Origin: Nautiliaceae bacterium
GTDB lineage: Bacteria; Campylobacterota; Campylobacteria; Campylobacterales; Nautiliaceae
Direction: 5' to 3'
Assembly (NCBI GenBank): GCA_027063865.1
Contig: JAMOQT010000127.1
Span: forward strand, 1 to 54,698
Length of the DNA stretch: 54,698 nucleotides
The notes below the pieces were generated by a model. It made no database searches. It was not told the DNA's origin and saw only the letters and a list, made by a program, of their open reading frames with translations. Made by a program: the position numbers and the translations under genes. Position 1 is the first letter of the stretch. Every line of letters begins with the position of its first letter. Below, one piece after another: positions 1 to 7,586 of the stretch.

Positions 1-218
1 CACTGGCTACACCTTACGGAATTTATACAACTCACGGTTTTATGCACGGGGATGTAATTGATGAGGCGAGGGGAAATAACGGCTTTGGTTATGATCCGAT
101 GTTTATTCCATCAACATTTGACAAAACCCTGGGCGAACTAAGTGATGAAGTAAAAAAATCTATCTCTCACAGGAGTAAAGCTTTAGAACTTGCTAAAATT
201 ATTATAAAAATTTTATGA
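1..218 (+). CDS. rdgB: RdgB/HAM1 family XTP/dITP diphosphatase, C-terminal part
   Basis: Partial gene entering from the left edge; the frame is set by base 3 and the stop is TGA at 216-218. The 71 visible residues contain GFGYDPMF, a Thr-x-x-Glu-Leu stretch and ISHRSKAL, which match the conserved C-terminal half of the HAM1/RdgB family. These enzymes hydrolyse non-canonical purine triphosphates (XTP, dITP) to monophosphates and so clean the nucleotide pool. It ends two bases before the convergent rsmE stop. The N-terminal part with the rest of the active site lies outside the window. Confidence 0.88.
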   Translation, partial: LATPYGIYTTHGFMHGDVIDEARGNNGFGYDPMFIPSTFDKTLGELSDEVKKSISHRSKALELAKIIIKIL

Positions 219-220
219 AA

Positions 221-880
221 TTATAATAATATTTTACTGCTAATGCTTGCCGCTGCCGTTTCGCTTCTTAGAATAAATCCTTTTAATTTTAGTTTGTTTT
301 TAAAAAATTCTCTTTCTTTTTCACTAAAACCGCCTTCAGGTCCTATTAAAAAAGGTTTTTCGCTGTAAAAGTTGCACTCTATTTCATTCCCGTCAAAATC
401 AAGTGCGTAAAATTCAGGATATTTTTCAAAAAATTCCTTAGAGGAATTAATTATTTCTATTTCCGGCAGGGAGCTTCTGCCGCACTGCTGGCATGAGTTT
501 ATCAGTATTTTTTCTACTCTTTCCGGTTTTAATTTGAAATTTTTCTGTGAATAATCGCAGTAAACAAACGTTATTTTTCCTACACCTATTTCATTTAGGG
601 ATGGAAGGACTTTTTCTACGTTTTTAGGGTCAATTATACACCATGCCAAATGAAAAAATTTTTCAGGTTTGTTTGGAGAGAATTTTTTTTCCACCAATGA
701 CAATATTGCCTCTTTTTTGTTTATTGAATTTATTTTGTAAATATATAAATAATCATCTTTCAAATTTCTTATTTTTACTAGTTCGTCTTTTTTTATTCTT
801 CTGACTTTAAAGAGGTATTTGTGCTCGTCACCTGTGATTATTATTTGGGTGGAAGTATTGGGAAAATAAATAAACTGCAT
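221..880 (-). CDS. rsmE: 16S rRNA m3U1498 methyltransferase RsmE
   Basis: A 219-residue protein whose C-terminal half has the SPOUT-fold signature of RsmE: FLIGPEGGFSEKE followed by LRSETAAA near the C-terminus, the SAM-binding knot. It methylates N3 of U1498 in 16S rRNA. The open frame extends 32 codons upstream, but the start at 880 (MQFIYFP) was chosen because AAAAAAAGG lies just before it and the upstream residues do not resemble the family. It is divergent from the AAA ATPase gene, and the two share a 49-bp spacer with a nearly symmetric -10 region. It is tail-to-tail with rdgB. Confidence 0.9.
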   Translation of the reverse strand: MQFIYFPNTSTQIIITGDEHKYLFKVRRIKKDELVKIRNLKDDYLYIYKINSINKKEAILSLVEKKFSPNKPEKFFHLAWCIIDPKNVEKVLPSLNEIGVGKITFVYCDYSQKNFKLKPERVEKILINSCQQCGRSSLPEIEIINSSKEFFEKYPEFYALDFDGNEIECNFYSEKPFLIGPEGGFSEKEREFFKNKLKLKGFILRSETAAASISSKILL

Positions 881-901
881 TAAAAACCTTTTTTTGATAA
901 A

Positions 902-909
902 ATTATAAT
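902..909. promoter_or_regulatory. Overlapping divergent -10 elements between rsmE and the AAA ATPase gene
   Basis: The 8-bp ATTATAAT reads as TATAAT on the plus strand (904-909) and also on the minus strand (907-902). It is 21 bp before the AAA ATPase start and about 22 bp before the rsmE start. A shared symmetric -10 serving both directions is inferred from position and sequence only. Confidence 0.45.
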
Positions 910-929
910 ATAACTGAAAAAGGAGATTA

Positions 930-2642
930 ATGTTAGATAATTTAAAGCTTTTTTTAAAAGACCCGAAAAAAAGCAAAATTTGCGGTATTTTAAACGTTAA
1001 AGACGAAGAACTGTATATATTGAAAAAATTATTGGAGGAATATATAAACGGTAAAGAGGATGTTTCTGTAAGGGATATTTTGACCTCTCTTTTTGATGAG
1101 GATAAAGTAAAAGCTTTAGAAAAAATCGGTTATATTAAAAATTTATTAGAAGAAGGCTGGATTGTTTTAAGCAGTTTCGGACAGATAAAAAGTAACGATT
1201 TGTCCGTTTTAGAAATTTTTAATTCAAACATATCTTTATCTGTAGCGTTTTTGAAACTTTTAGAAAAAGGCTCTTTAGAATTAGTGATACCTGAAAAAAA
1301 GCCTTATTCTGACCATTTAGAGTATTTACATGATCAGTTTTTGAGGATAGAGATTTACGAACAGTTAAGCAATATAAAAAACAGCTTTTCAAAAGAGTCC
1401 GCAAGTATAAAAAGGCTTCAAAGCAAATTAAAATTAATAGAAAATACCATTAAGGAAAAAATTAAAATAACAAAAATTGAGTTACCCGTGCAAAACTTTA
1501 TTGAAGAATACGATTTGAATGAGAAAGAAGAAATACTTTTTTTGGCTCTTTTAAAAGAAGAATATACTTCAAGTAACGAAAACACAAGAGAACAAAACTA
1601 TTTACTAAATTTAATAAGCAACGACGAAATTGAAAGGATCAAAAACAGAACGCTTCTTGATGATAATTCTAAATTAGTAAGTGAGGGAATTTTCGAATAT
1701 GATGAATTAATAGGTGCTTTTGGAGGATATAATAAAGTATATTTTATAAATGAAGAGATATTAAACAATTTAATTCATCCAAAGAAAAAACACAAAATAG
1801 AACATATTGTAAGAGAGACTATTTTTGATTTTTTCGAACCCCAGAAAAGTTTAGAGGATGTAGTATTGCCTGTAAAGACGAAAGAAATGATTACCACACT
1901 TTTAAAACAGATTGACAAAAGGGTTTTAAAACTTCTTAAAGAATGGGGAATTAAACACAGTAACGATATTGTGGCTAAAATAATTTTTTACGGACCTCCC
2001 GGGACTGGTAAAACCCTGACAGCAACCGCAATTGCTAAAGAGCTAGATAAACCTATATTAAGTTTAGACAGTAGTAAAATTTTATCTATGTATGTAGGTG
2101 AGAGCGAAAAAAACGTCAGACGTATGTTTGAGGAGTATTATTCTATATGTGAGAAATTAAAGACAAAACCGGTTTTACTGCTTAATGAAGCGGATCAGTT
2201 TTTAAGCTCCAGAACGACGGCTGCGTTTAGCAGTGCGGATAAAATGCACAATCAGATGCAAAATATTTTTCTTGAACAGCTTGAAAAGTTTGACGGGCTT
2301 TTAATAGCCACCACCAATTTGCTTGAAACAATAGATGCGGCATTTTCAAGAAGGTTTGAATATAAAATTCTTTTTGAAAAACCGGGACTTAAAGAAAGAA
2401 AAAAACTTTGGAAACTAAAGCTTCCAAAAACTGCCGAGTATGAAAAAAATTTCGATATTAATGTATTAAGCGGTTATGAATTGACGGGGGCGCAAATCGA
2501 AGTAATAATAAAAAATACGGCTTTAAAAGTTGCAATGAGGAAAAAACCTGTGTTTAAAACCGAAGATTTTATAGAAGAAATTAAAAAAGAAAAAGGAAGC
2601 GCTTTTGATGGTGAAAAGGCAATGGGATTTTTAAAAGTGTAA
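930..2642 (+). CDS. AAA family ATPase (CDC48-like single AAA domain)
   Basis: 570 residues with AAGGAG just before the ATG. Residues 1-300 form a charged helical region I cannot assign. The AAA domain follows: Walker A GPPGTGKT at about 355-362, a pore-loop-like MYVGESEKNVRRMF stretch, a Walker B-like VLLLNEAD, and a TTNLLETIDAAFSRRF segment with the sensor and arginine-finger region. The first Walker B acidic residue is Asn instead of Asp, a variant known in some AAA proteins. It probably acts as a soluble unfoldase or remodelling ATPase; the substrate is unknown. A 160-bp gap separates it from the nuo operon, so co-regulation is not implied. Confidence 0.8.
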   Translation: MLDNLKLFLKDPKKSKICGILNVKDEELYILKKLLEEYINGKEDVSVRDILTSLFDEDKVKALEKIGYIKNLLEEGWIVLSSFGQIKSNDLSVLEIFNSNISLSVAFLKLLEKGSLELVIPEKKPYSDHLEYLHDQFLRIEIYEQLSNIKNSFSKESASIKRLQSKLKLIENTIKEKIKITKIELPVQNFIEEYDLNEKEEILFLALLKEEYTSSNENTREQNYLLNLISNDEIERIKNRTLLDDNSKLVSEGIFEYDELIGAFGGYNKVYFINEEILNNLIHPKKKHKIEHIVRETIFDFFEPQKSLEDVVLPVKTKEMITTLLKQIDKRVLKLLKEWGIKHSNDIVAKIIFYGPPGTGKTLTATAIAKELDKPILSLDSSKILSMYVGESEKNVRRMFEEYYSICEKLKTKPVLLLNEADQFLSSRTTAAFSSADKMHNQMQNIFLEQLEKFDGLLIATTNLLETIDAAFSRRFEYKILFEKPGLKERKKLWKLKLPKTAEYEKNFDINVLSGYELTGAQIEVIIKNTALKVAMRKKPVFKTEDFIEEIKKEKGSAFDGEKAMGFLKV

Positions 2643-2737
2643 TTTTTAGCAAGATAACTGAATATTCATTTATTACTTTAGGTAACTGATTTTAAAAATA
2701 TATTAAGGTAAAATATATGTAATTAATAAATTTAACT

Positions 2738-2743
2738 TATAAT
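2738..2743 (+). promoter_or_regulatory. Probable -10 element of the nuo operon
   Basis: TATAAT preceded by TTTAACT lies 58 bp before the nuoA start in a very AT-rich 159-bp spacer. A second weaker candidate, TTTGATAAT, lies at 2773-2781. The choice between them is not certain. Confidence 0.4.
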
Positions 2744-2801
2744 TTGATAAATTGAATGCATAAGTAATTTAATTTGATAATATTTCCAAAAAGGAGTGTA
2801 A

Positions 2802-3140
2802 ATGGGAACAATTCTATTTTTTGTAGCGGGGATGCTTTTTAGTGTAATATTGCTTTATCTTATAGGTATAGCGGTAGCACCGTTAAATCCTACAGAAATT
2901 AAAAATGACCATTTTGAATGCGGACTTCCTCCAAGCAGTGAAGTACCAATGAAAGCCAATTTCGGATATTTTATATTTGCAATTGCTTTTATAGTGTTTG
3001 ATATGGCGGGACTTTTCTTTAGCTTATTTGTTTTTTCGGATTCTTTGGATGCGTTAAACTGGGCGATGGTTTTTGGAATACTTTTATTTGCGGCTATTAC
3101 AATTAGTATGAAGGAGTATAGAAATGCTAAAAGTGCTTGA
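2802..3140 (+). CDS. nuoA: NADH-quinone oxidoreductase-type subunit A (NuoA)
   Basis: 112 residues with three predicted membrane helices and the conserved loop HFECGLPPS after helix 1, which corresponds to the ND3 loop Cys at residue 40. This small membrane subunit of complex I helps link the quinone site to the membrane arm. AAAAAGGAG precedes the ATG. It opens the nuo operon and overlaps nuoB by 17 bases, which suggests translational coupling. Length and topology are normal for the family. Confidence 0.95.
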   Translation: MGTILFFVAGMLFSVILLYLIGIAVAPLNPTEIKNDHFECGLPPSSEVPMKANFGYFIFAIAFIVFDMAGLFFSLFVFSDSLDALNWAMVFGILLFAAITISMKEYRNAKSA

Positions 3141-3597
3141 TTTTTTTAATTACGCTAGGAGTAAATCTCCTTGGATTGTTCATTTTTGTAGCGGATGCTG
3201 TTCGCTTGAAATGCTGGCGGCAATGGGTCCTAGATATGACTGGGAGAGATACGGGTATATTATGACGCCGACTCCCAGACAGGCGGATATTATGTTTATT
3301 ACCGGGCTTGTAAGTAAAAAAATATTACCGGCTCTTCTTAGGACGTATGAGCAGATGCCGGAACCCAGATATGTTATGGCAATAGGTGCCTGTGCGTATG
3401 ATGGAGGACCTTATAACGATTCGGCGTCCGTTATTAAAAATATGACGGAAATTCTTCCTGCAGACGTGTTTGTTGCAGGTTGTCCTCCAAGACCCGAAGC
3501 TATTATTGCGGGACTTGAAGAACTGAAAGAAAAAATTAAAAGGGGTGAGCCTAGTGCGTCAAGTCAGGGCGGCCTCTGGAAACAAATGAAGTTTTAA
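3124..3597 (+). CDS. nuoB: Complex I subunit NuoB (N2 iron-sulfur cluster)
   Basis: 157 residues. The four ligands of the terminal [4Fe-4S] cluster N2 are visible: the Cys25-Cys26 pair (CSGCCSLEM), Cys90 (GACAYDGGPY) and Cys120 (AGCPPRPEA). N2 passes electrons to quinone at the junction of the hydrophilic and membrane arms. The start lies inside the nuoA end. The C-terminal tail is short and charged. Nothing abnormal is seen in the core. Confidence 0.96.
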   Translation: MLKVLDFFNYARSKSPWIVHFCSGCCSLEMLAAMGPRYDWERYGYIMTPTPRQADIMFITGLVSKKILPALLRTYEQMPEPRYVMAIGACAYDGGPYNDSASVIKNMTEILPADVFVAGCPPRPEAIIAGLEELKEKIKRGEPSASSQGGLWKQMKF

Positions 3598-3606
3598 GGG
3601 ATGGCT

Positions 3607-5256
3607 ATGGAGAATATTAAAAATATTTTAAACAAATTCGACATGGAGTATGTTGAAGATTATAAGCCTACATGGGTAAAAGCCAAACTTAAAAATAAAG
3701 AAGATATATTAAATGTTGTAAAAGCTTTAAAAAAAGAGGGTGTAAAAACCTGTTCAACCATATCTCCTACGGATTTTATAGATGAAAACAAAATAGAGGT
3801 AAATTACTTTTTAGAAGACTTGTTTAACAAAAGAAACGTATGGTTAAAAGTGGATATCCCAAGAGAACTTGAAAACTGCGAAATAGATTCAATCACTCCT
3901 TTAATGCCGAGTGCCGATTGGCATGAACTTGAAGCTTATTCGACTTTCGGTGTTAAATTTAAAGGTCATCCGAATTTAAGATATTTTTTAATCAGTCGTG
4001 ATTATTACGGTAAATTTCCGTTTAGAAAGGATTTTGACTGGAAAGAGCATGAGAAAAATTTAATGCAAAACATTGCAGAGATTACCGAAGAATATTTTGA
4101 TGAGTATGAAGAATATGAAGAAAATGTAGGACATGATGGAAGCAGGACGGTTCTAAACTGGGGGCCGACACATCCCGCAAGCGGTCCTATAAGACTTAAA
4201 GTTTATACCAACGGTGAAAATGTAGAAAAAATAGACCCGGATATAGGGTATGTATGGAGGGCGCTTGAGCATTTGGCTGAGAGAAAAGATTTTATAGGCA
4301 CTATTGTGGCGGTTGAGAGAATATGTTTTATGGATAATCCAAATCCTATGATTTGTTACTCTCAGGCAGTTGAGGAAATAGCCGGTAAAGAAATTACTGA
4401 ATTTGCCAAATATATGAGGGTTATTTTGGGAGAAACCGGAAGAATCGCATCGCATCTTATTTCACTCGGCGGATTTTTCGGGACAATGGGACTTCAGACA
4501 TTTTCAATGTGGTGTCTTGATATTAGGGAATATTTCTTAGACGTCCTTGAAGATTACAGCGGCGCTAGGATTGCAACCGCTTGTATCGAACCCGGAGGTG
4601 TAAGGTATCCGCTTAATGATTATAAAGCATGGTTTGAAAGCATTAATAAAGCGATTAAAAAATTTGAAGATACTAAAGATGATATTACAGATATCTTTAT
4701 GAAAAATCCGCTTATGAATACTAGGGCAAAAGGAAACGGGGTATTTACTTTAGATGATGTTGCTAAATATTACCTTGCAGGGCCGATAGCAAGGGCCAGT
4801 GGTGCTAAGATAGATGTTAGAATCGATGAGCCGTATGCGGCTTATGATAAACTCGAAATGGATTATGTAACGTGTGAAAACGGTGATGCAAGAGATAGGC
4901 TATATATCATATTTAAAGAGCTGCAACAGGCTATGGATTTAATCAAACAGGCAATGGCTAAAATTGAAGAAGGTATAAGTGAGGGTGAAATGGACCCTAA
5001 AAAAGACCATTTAATAAAAATGCCAAAAAGAATGCCGGCTGGTGAAGCTGTAGCCAGGGTAGAATGGGCAAGAGGTGAGATGTTAATGCATTTGGTTACG
5101 CAGGAAAAGGCAACCAGTCCTTACAGATTAAAACTGAAAGCGCCTAGTGTAAATCACACTATGGTGCTTGATAAATTATTAAAAGGTAAAACCCTTTCAG
5201 ATATTCCACTTCTATACGGTAGTATGCATATCTGTCAGGGTGACCTTGATAGATAA
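3607..5256 (+). CDS. nuoCD: Fused complex I subunits NuoC and NuoD
   Basis: 549 residues. The N-terminal part (to about 160) is NuoC-like, ending in WHELEAYSTFGVKFKGHPN, the 30-kDa subunit signature. A Glu-rich linker follows, then a NuoD (49-kDa, hydrogenase large subunit fold) domain beginning at NWGPTHPASGPIRL. NuoC and NuoD are separate genes in Campylobacter but fused in E. coli, so the fusion is a useful lineage marker. I place the start at the second ATG (3607): AAGGG at 3596-3600 is six bases upstream of it but abuts the first ATG at 3601. The next gene in the operon is nuoH; nuoE, nuoF and nuoG are missing here. Confidence 0.95.
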   Translation: MENIKNILNKFDMEYVEDYKPTWVKAKLKNKEDILNVVKALKKEGVKTCSTISPTDFIDENKIEVNYFLEDLFNKRNVWLKVDIPRELENCEIDSITPLMPSADWHELEAYSTFGVKFKGHPNLRYFLISRDYYGKFPFRKDFDWKEHEKNLMQNIAEITEEYFDEYEEYEENVGHDGSRTVLNWGPTHPASGPIRLKVYTNGENVEKIDPDIGYVWRALEHLAERKDFIGTIVAVERICFMDNPNPMICYSQAVEEIAGKEITEFAKYMRVILGETGRIASHLISLGGFFGTMGLQTFSMWCLDIREYFLDVLEDYSGARIATACIEPGGVRYPLNDYKAWFESINKAIKKFEDTKDDITDIFMKNPLMNTRAKGNGVFTLDDVAKYYLAGPIARASGAKIDVRIDEPYAAYDKLEMDYVTCENGDARDRLYIIFKELQQAMDLIKQAMAKIEEGISEGEMDPKKDHLIKMPKRMPAGEAVARVEWARGEMLMHLVTQEKATSPYRLKLKAPSVNHTMVLDKLLKGKTLSDIPLLYGSMHICQGDLDR

Positions 5257-5265
5257 GGAGAGTAA

Positions 5266-6237
5266 ATGAGTGTAGGAGCGATGCTATTTTATATTTTGGT
5301 TTTTCCGGGTCTTCTGTTTTTGCTTGCTTGGATGTTTTTTGTATTTTATTTTGCAAGAAAAGTGCTTGCATATATGCATAAAAGGGTGGGACCGCATTTT
5401 AACGGACCTGCCGGGACTTTACAGACTGTTTTTGACGTATTTAAATTACTTACAAAAGAGTCGATTACACCAAAAAGTGCCGACCCTTATCTTTTTAATA
5501 TTATTCCGATTCTTGCGCCTTTAGTAGCAGCTCTTCCGGTTATTTTAATTCCTTGGACTCCGCTTATTAATAACGGCCATGGAATTTTAGATACCGAGTA
5601 TGGTGTTTTGGGACTTGTGGTGCTAATCGGTGTTGAGCCGTTTTTACTATTCCTTACCGGATTTGGAAGTAATAACAAATATTCATTTCTTGGCGGTATG
5701 AGAATTTTGGCTCAGATGGTTTCAATGGAAGTACCGTTTTTTCTTGCCGCACTTTCACCGGCACTGCTTTTTGGGACAATGAATTTGTATGAAATTCAGT
5801 CCCAAAACACATGGCTGACGGCATTGATTTTATTACCGGGTGCGGTTATATTTATAATAGCAATGCTTGGAATTCTAGAACAACCGCCTTTTAACATTCC
5901 GGATGCCGAGCAGGAAATTGTGTACGGATTTTACACCGAATATTCAGGTACGAACTATGTGCTTTTAAAATTTGCCGAATTTACTGAAATGCTGGTTGTT
6001 TTATCTGCAGCAACAGTTTTATTTTTCGGCGGTTACAGAGGGCTTTTTTTTGACAGTTTTTGGTGGCTGTTTTTAAAAGTGGCTATGCTTGCCGCTGTAA
6101 TGGTTGCAATCAGGGCATCAAATCCAAGACTTAGACTTGATCAGATGTTAAAATTTTGCTGGAGCTGGTTGACACCTCTTGCTATTTTGAATTTAGTCTG
6201 GATTATTTTTGCCAAAATATATATTTTAGGAGCTTAA
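5266..6237 (+). CDS. nuoH: Complex I subunit NuoH
   Basis: 323 residues with about eight membrane helices. It carries the conserved RVGPHFNGPAG segment, DVFKLLTKE, and the acidic quinone-cavity loop PPFNIPDAEQEIVYGFYTEY. NuoH (ND1) forms the quinone-binding chamber with NuoB and NuoD and connects it to the proton-pumping subunits. AAGGAG precedes the ATG. There is a 9-bp gap after nuoCD and one base before nuoI. Confidence 0.96.
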   Translation: MSVGAMLFYILVFPGLLFLLAWMFFVFYFARKVLAYMHKRVGPHFNGPAGTLQTVFDVFKLLTKESITPKSADPYLFNIIPILAPLVAALPVILIPWTPLINNGHGILDTEYGVLGLVVLIGVEPFLLFLTGFGSNNKYSFLGGMRILAQMVSMEVPFFLAALSPALLFGTMNLYEIQSQNTWLTALILLPGAVIFIIAMLGILEQPPFNIPDAEQEIVYGFYTEYSGTNYVLLKFAEFTEMLVVLSAATVLFFGGYRGLFFDSFWWLFLKVAMLAAVMVAIRASNPRLRLDQMLKFCWSWLTPLAILNLVWIIFAKIYILGA

Positions 6238-6238
6238 G

Positions 6239-6811
6239 ATGTTTTTTGATATTATAGAAAAAGTTGTAAGGGTTACTAAAGCATTGAAAGAGCCGAGAAT
6301 TGCAACTAAAGACGTAACTCACGAAAAAATGCATCACTCTCCTATATTCAGAGGAAAACATGAAATCAGATATGACATATGTACGGGGTGTGAAGCTTGT
6401 GCAAAAATATGTCCGGTTGATGCAATTGTAATGGAACCGCTTCCGATTAAAAGACCAAAGGCGTTGCCTGAAGTAAATCTTGGTGTTTGTATATTCTGTG
6501 GTCTTTGTGAAGATGTATGTCCTACAAAACCACAAAAAGCTATTAAGCTTAGCGGCGGGACTTTTGAAATGATAACTGATGGAAAAGACGAAGCAATTAA
6601 AGAGTATTGGGTAAAACCGGAGGTTCCTGAAGAGTGGATTCAGAAGAAGAAAAAAGAAGAAGAGGAAAAAGCCAGAAAAAAAGCAGAAATGCTTGCTAAG
6701 AAAAAAGCTGAAACGGAAGCGAAAAAAAAGGCTGAAGAGGCAAAGGCAAAAGAAGATAAACCTGCAAATGTCGAGAACAAATCTGAAGCTGCGGAAGGAG
6801 ATACAAAATGA
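6239..6811 (+). CDS. nuoI: Complex I subunit NuoI (8Fe ferredoxin-like) with a charged C-terminal tail
   Basis: 190 residues. Two [4Fe-4S] motifs carry clusters N6a and N6b: Cys48/51/54/58 (CTGCEACAKIC) and Cys84/87/90/94 (CIFCGLCEDVC). The core ends near residue 135. The last ~55 residues are almost only Lys, Glu and Ala and look like one long charged helix. This tail is not part of the usual NuoI, although Nuo proteins of related bacteria sometimes have extensions. With nuoEFG absent, NuoI would be the outermost electron-entry subunit, so the tail may serve donor docking (inference). It overlaps nuoJ by four bases (ATGA). Confidence 0.95.
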   Translation: MFFDIIEKVVRVTKALKEPRIATKDVTHEKMHHSPIFRGKHEIRYDICTGCEACAKICPVDAIVMEPLPIKRPKALPEVNLGVCIFCGLCEDVCPTKPQKAIKLSGGTFEMITDGKDEAIKEYWVKPEVPEEWIQKKKKEEEEKARKKAEMLAKKKAETEAKKKAEEAKAKEDKPANVENKSEAAEGDTK

Positions 6812-7275
6812 GTGTGTTAATATTGGCTTTGGCAGTGGTGTTGGCCGTAATGGCTTTAACCCAGAAAAACACCGTACCGGCTGTTTTGTCTTTTGTACTG
6901 ATGATGTTTTTGCTTGGAATTTATTATATTTTGATGGATGAAAAATTATTGGGGCTTTTTCAAATATTCGTATATACAGGCGGTATTGTAGTATTAACGC
7001 TGTTTGGTGTAACAGTGGTTGGTGCCAAATTTCCTAAATTTGAAATCAGACCGTGGGCGGTTGCAGTTGTAACTGTCGTAATTATCGGGTTACTTATAAT
7101 TCCGTTTATTTTACCTCCGATACCATATGAGGGTAAAGTAATTCCTCTTAAAGACCAAGTTAAAGTATTTACTGATTTTTATTCAGAAATTGCTATATTT
7201 ATGGGTGTTGTGGCAGCAAGTATTTTATATGGAAGTATAAGAATGCTGCATACACTAAAATATGAAAAGGAATAA
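6808..7275 (+). CDS. nuoJ: Complex I subunit NuoJ
   Basis: 155 residues, five predicted membrane helices, with the family segment YTGGIVVLTLFGVTVVGA in helix 3 (the ND6 pi-bulge helix). It sits between NuoH/A and the antiporter-like subunits. The ATG overlaps the nuoI stop, so translation is probably coupled. It is slightly shorter than E. coli NuoJ (184), which is within the range for the family. Confidence 0.93.
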   Translation: MSVLILALAVVLAVMALTQKNTVPAVLSFVLMMFLLGIYYILMDEKLLGLFQIFVYTGGIVVLTLFGVTVVGAKFPKFEIRPWAVAVVTVVIIGLLIIPFILPPIPYEGKVIPLKDQVKVFTDFYSEIAIFMGVVAASILYGSIRMLHTLKYEKE

Positions 7276-7277
7276 AA

Positions 7278-7586
7278 ATGGTTGGTTTTTACATTGACGC
7301 AATTTTTGCGATTATACTTTTTGGTGTCGGTTTGTACGGTGTAACGAGTAAAAACGATTTTCTTAAGATTTTCTTTTCGCTGGAGATTTTACTGAATGCA
7401 GTAATTCTGTTTTTGGCCAGTGCCGCTTATCATTTCGGTCTTACAAGAGGACTTGCTATTGCATACGTAATTATCGTAATTGCGACTCTTGAAGCTGCGG
7501 CAGGAGTGCTGATATTTTTACTTAGTTACAGAATTACCGGTGAAATTATTCCGGATAAATTAGATAAGGCGGTGAGCGATGAATAA
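7278..7586 (+). CDS. nuoK: Complex I subunit NuoK
   Basis: 102 residues with three membrane helices. The two buried glutamates of the proton path are present: Glu36 in SLEILLNAV and Glu72 in ATLEAAAGV. This is the ND4L/MrpC-like subunit. AAAAGGAATAAAA precedes the ATG. The stop overlaps nuoL by eight bases. Confidence 0.94.
   Translation: MVGFYIDAIFAIILFGVGLYGVTSKNDFLKIFFSLEILLNAVILFLASAAYHFGLTRGLAIAYVIIVIATLEAAAGVLIFLLSYRITGEIIPDKLDKAVSDE

Noticed and set aside
4153-4455. 100-codon minus-strand open frame inside nuoCD
   Set aside because: It is the shadow of a strongly conserved gene; no ribosome site, no recognisable protein features.
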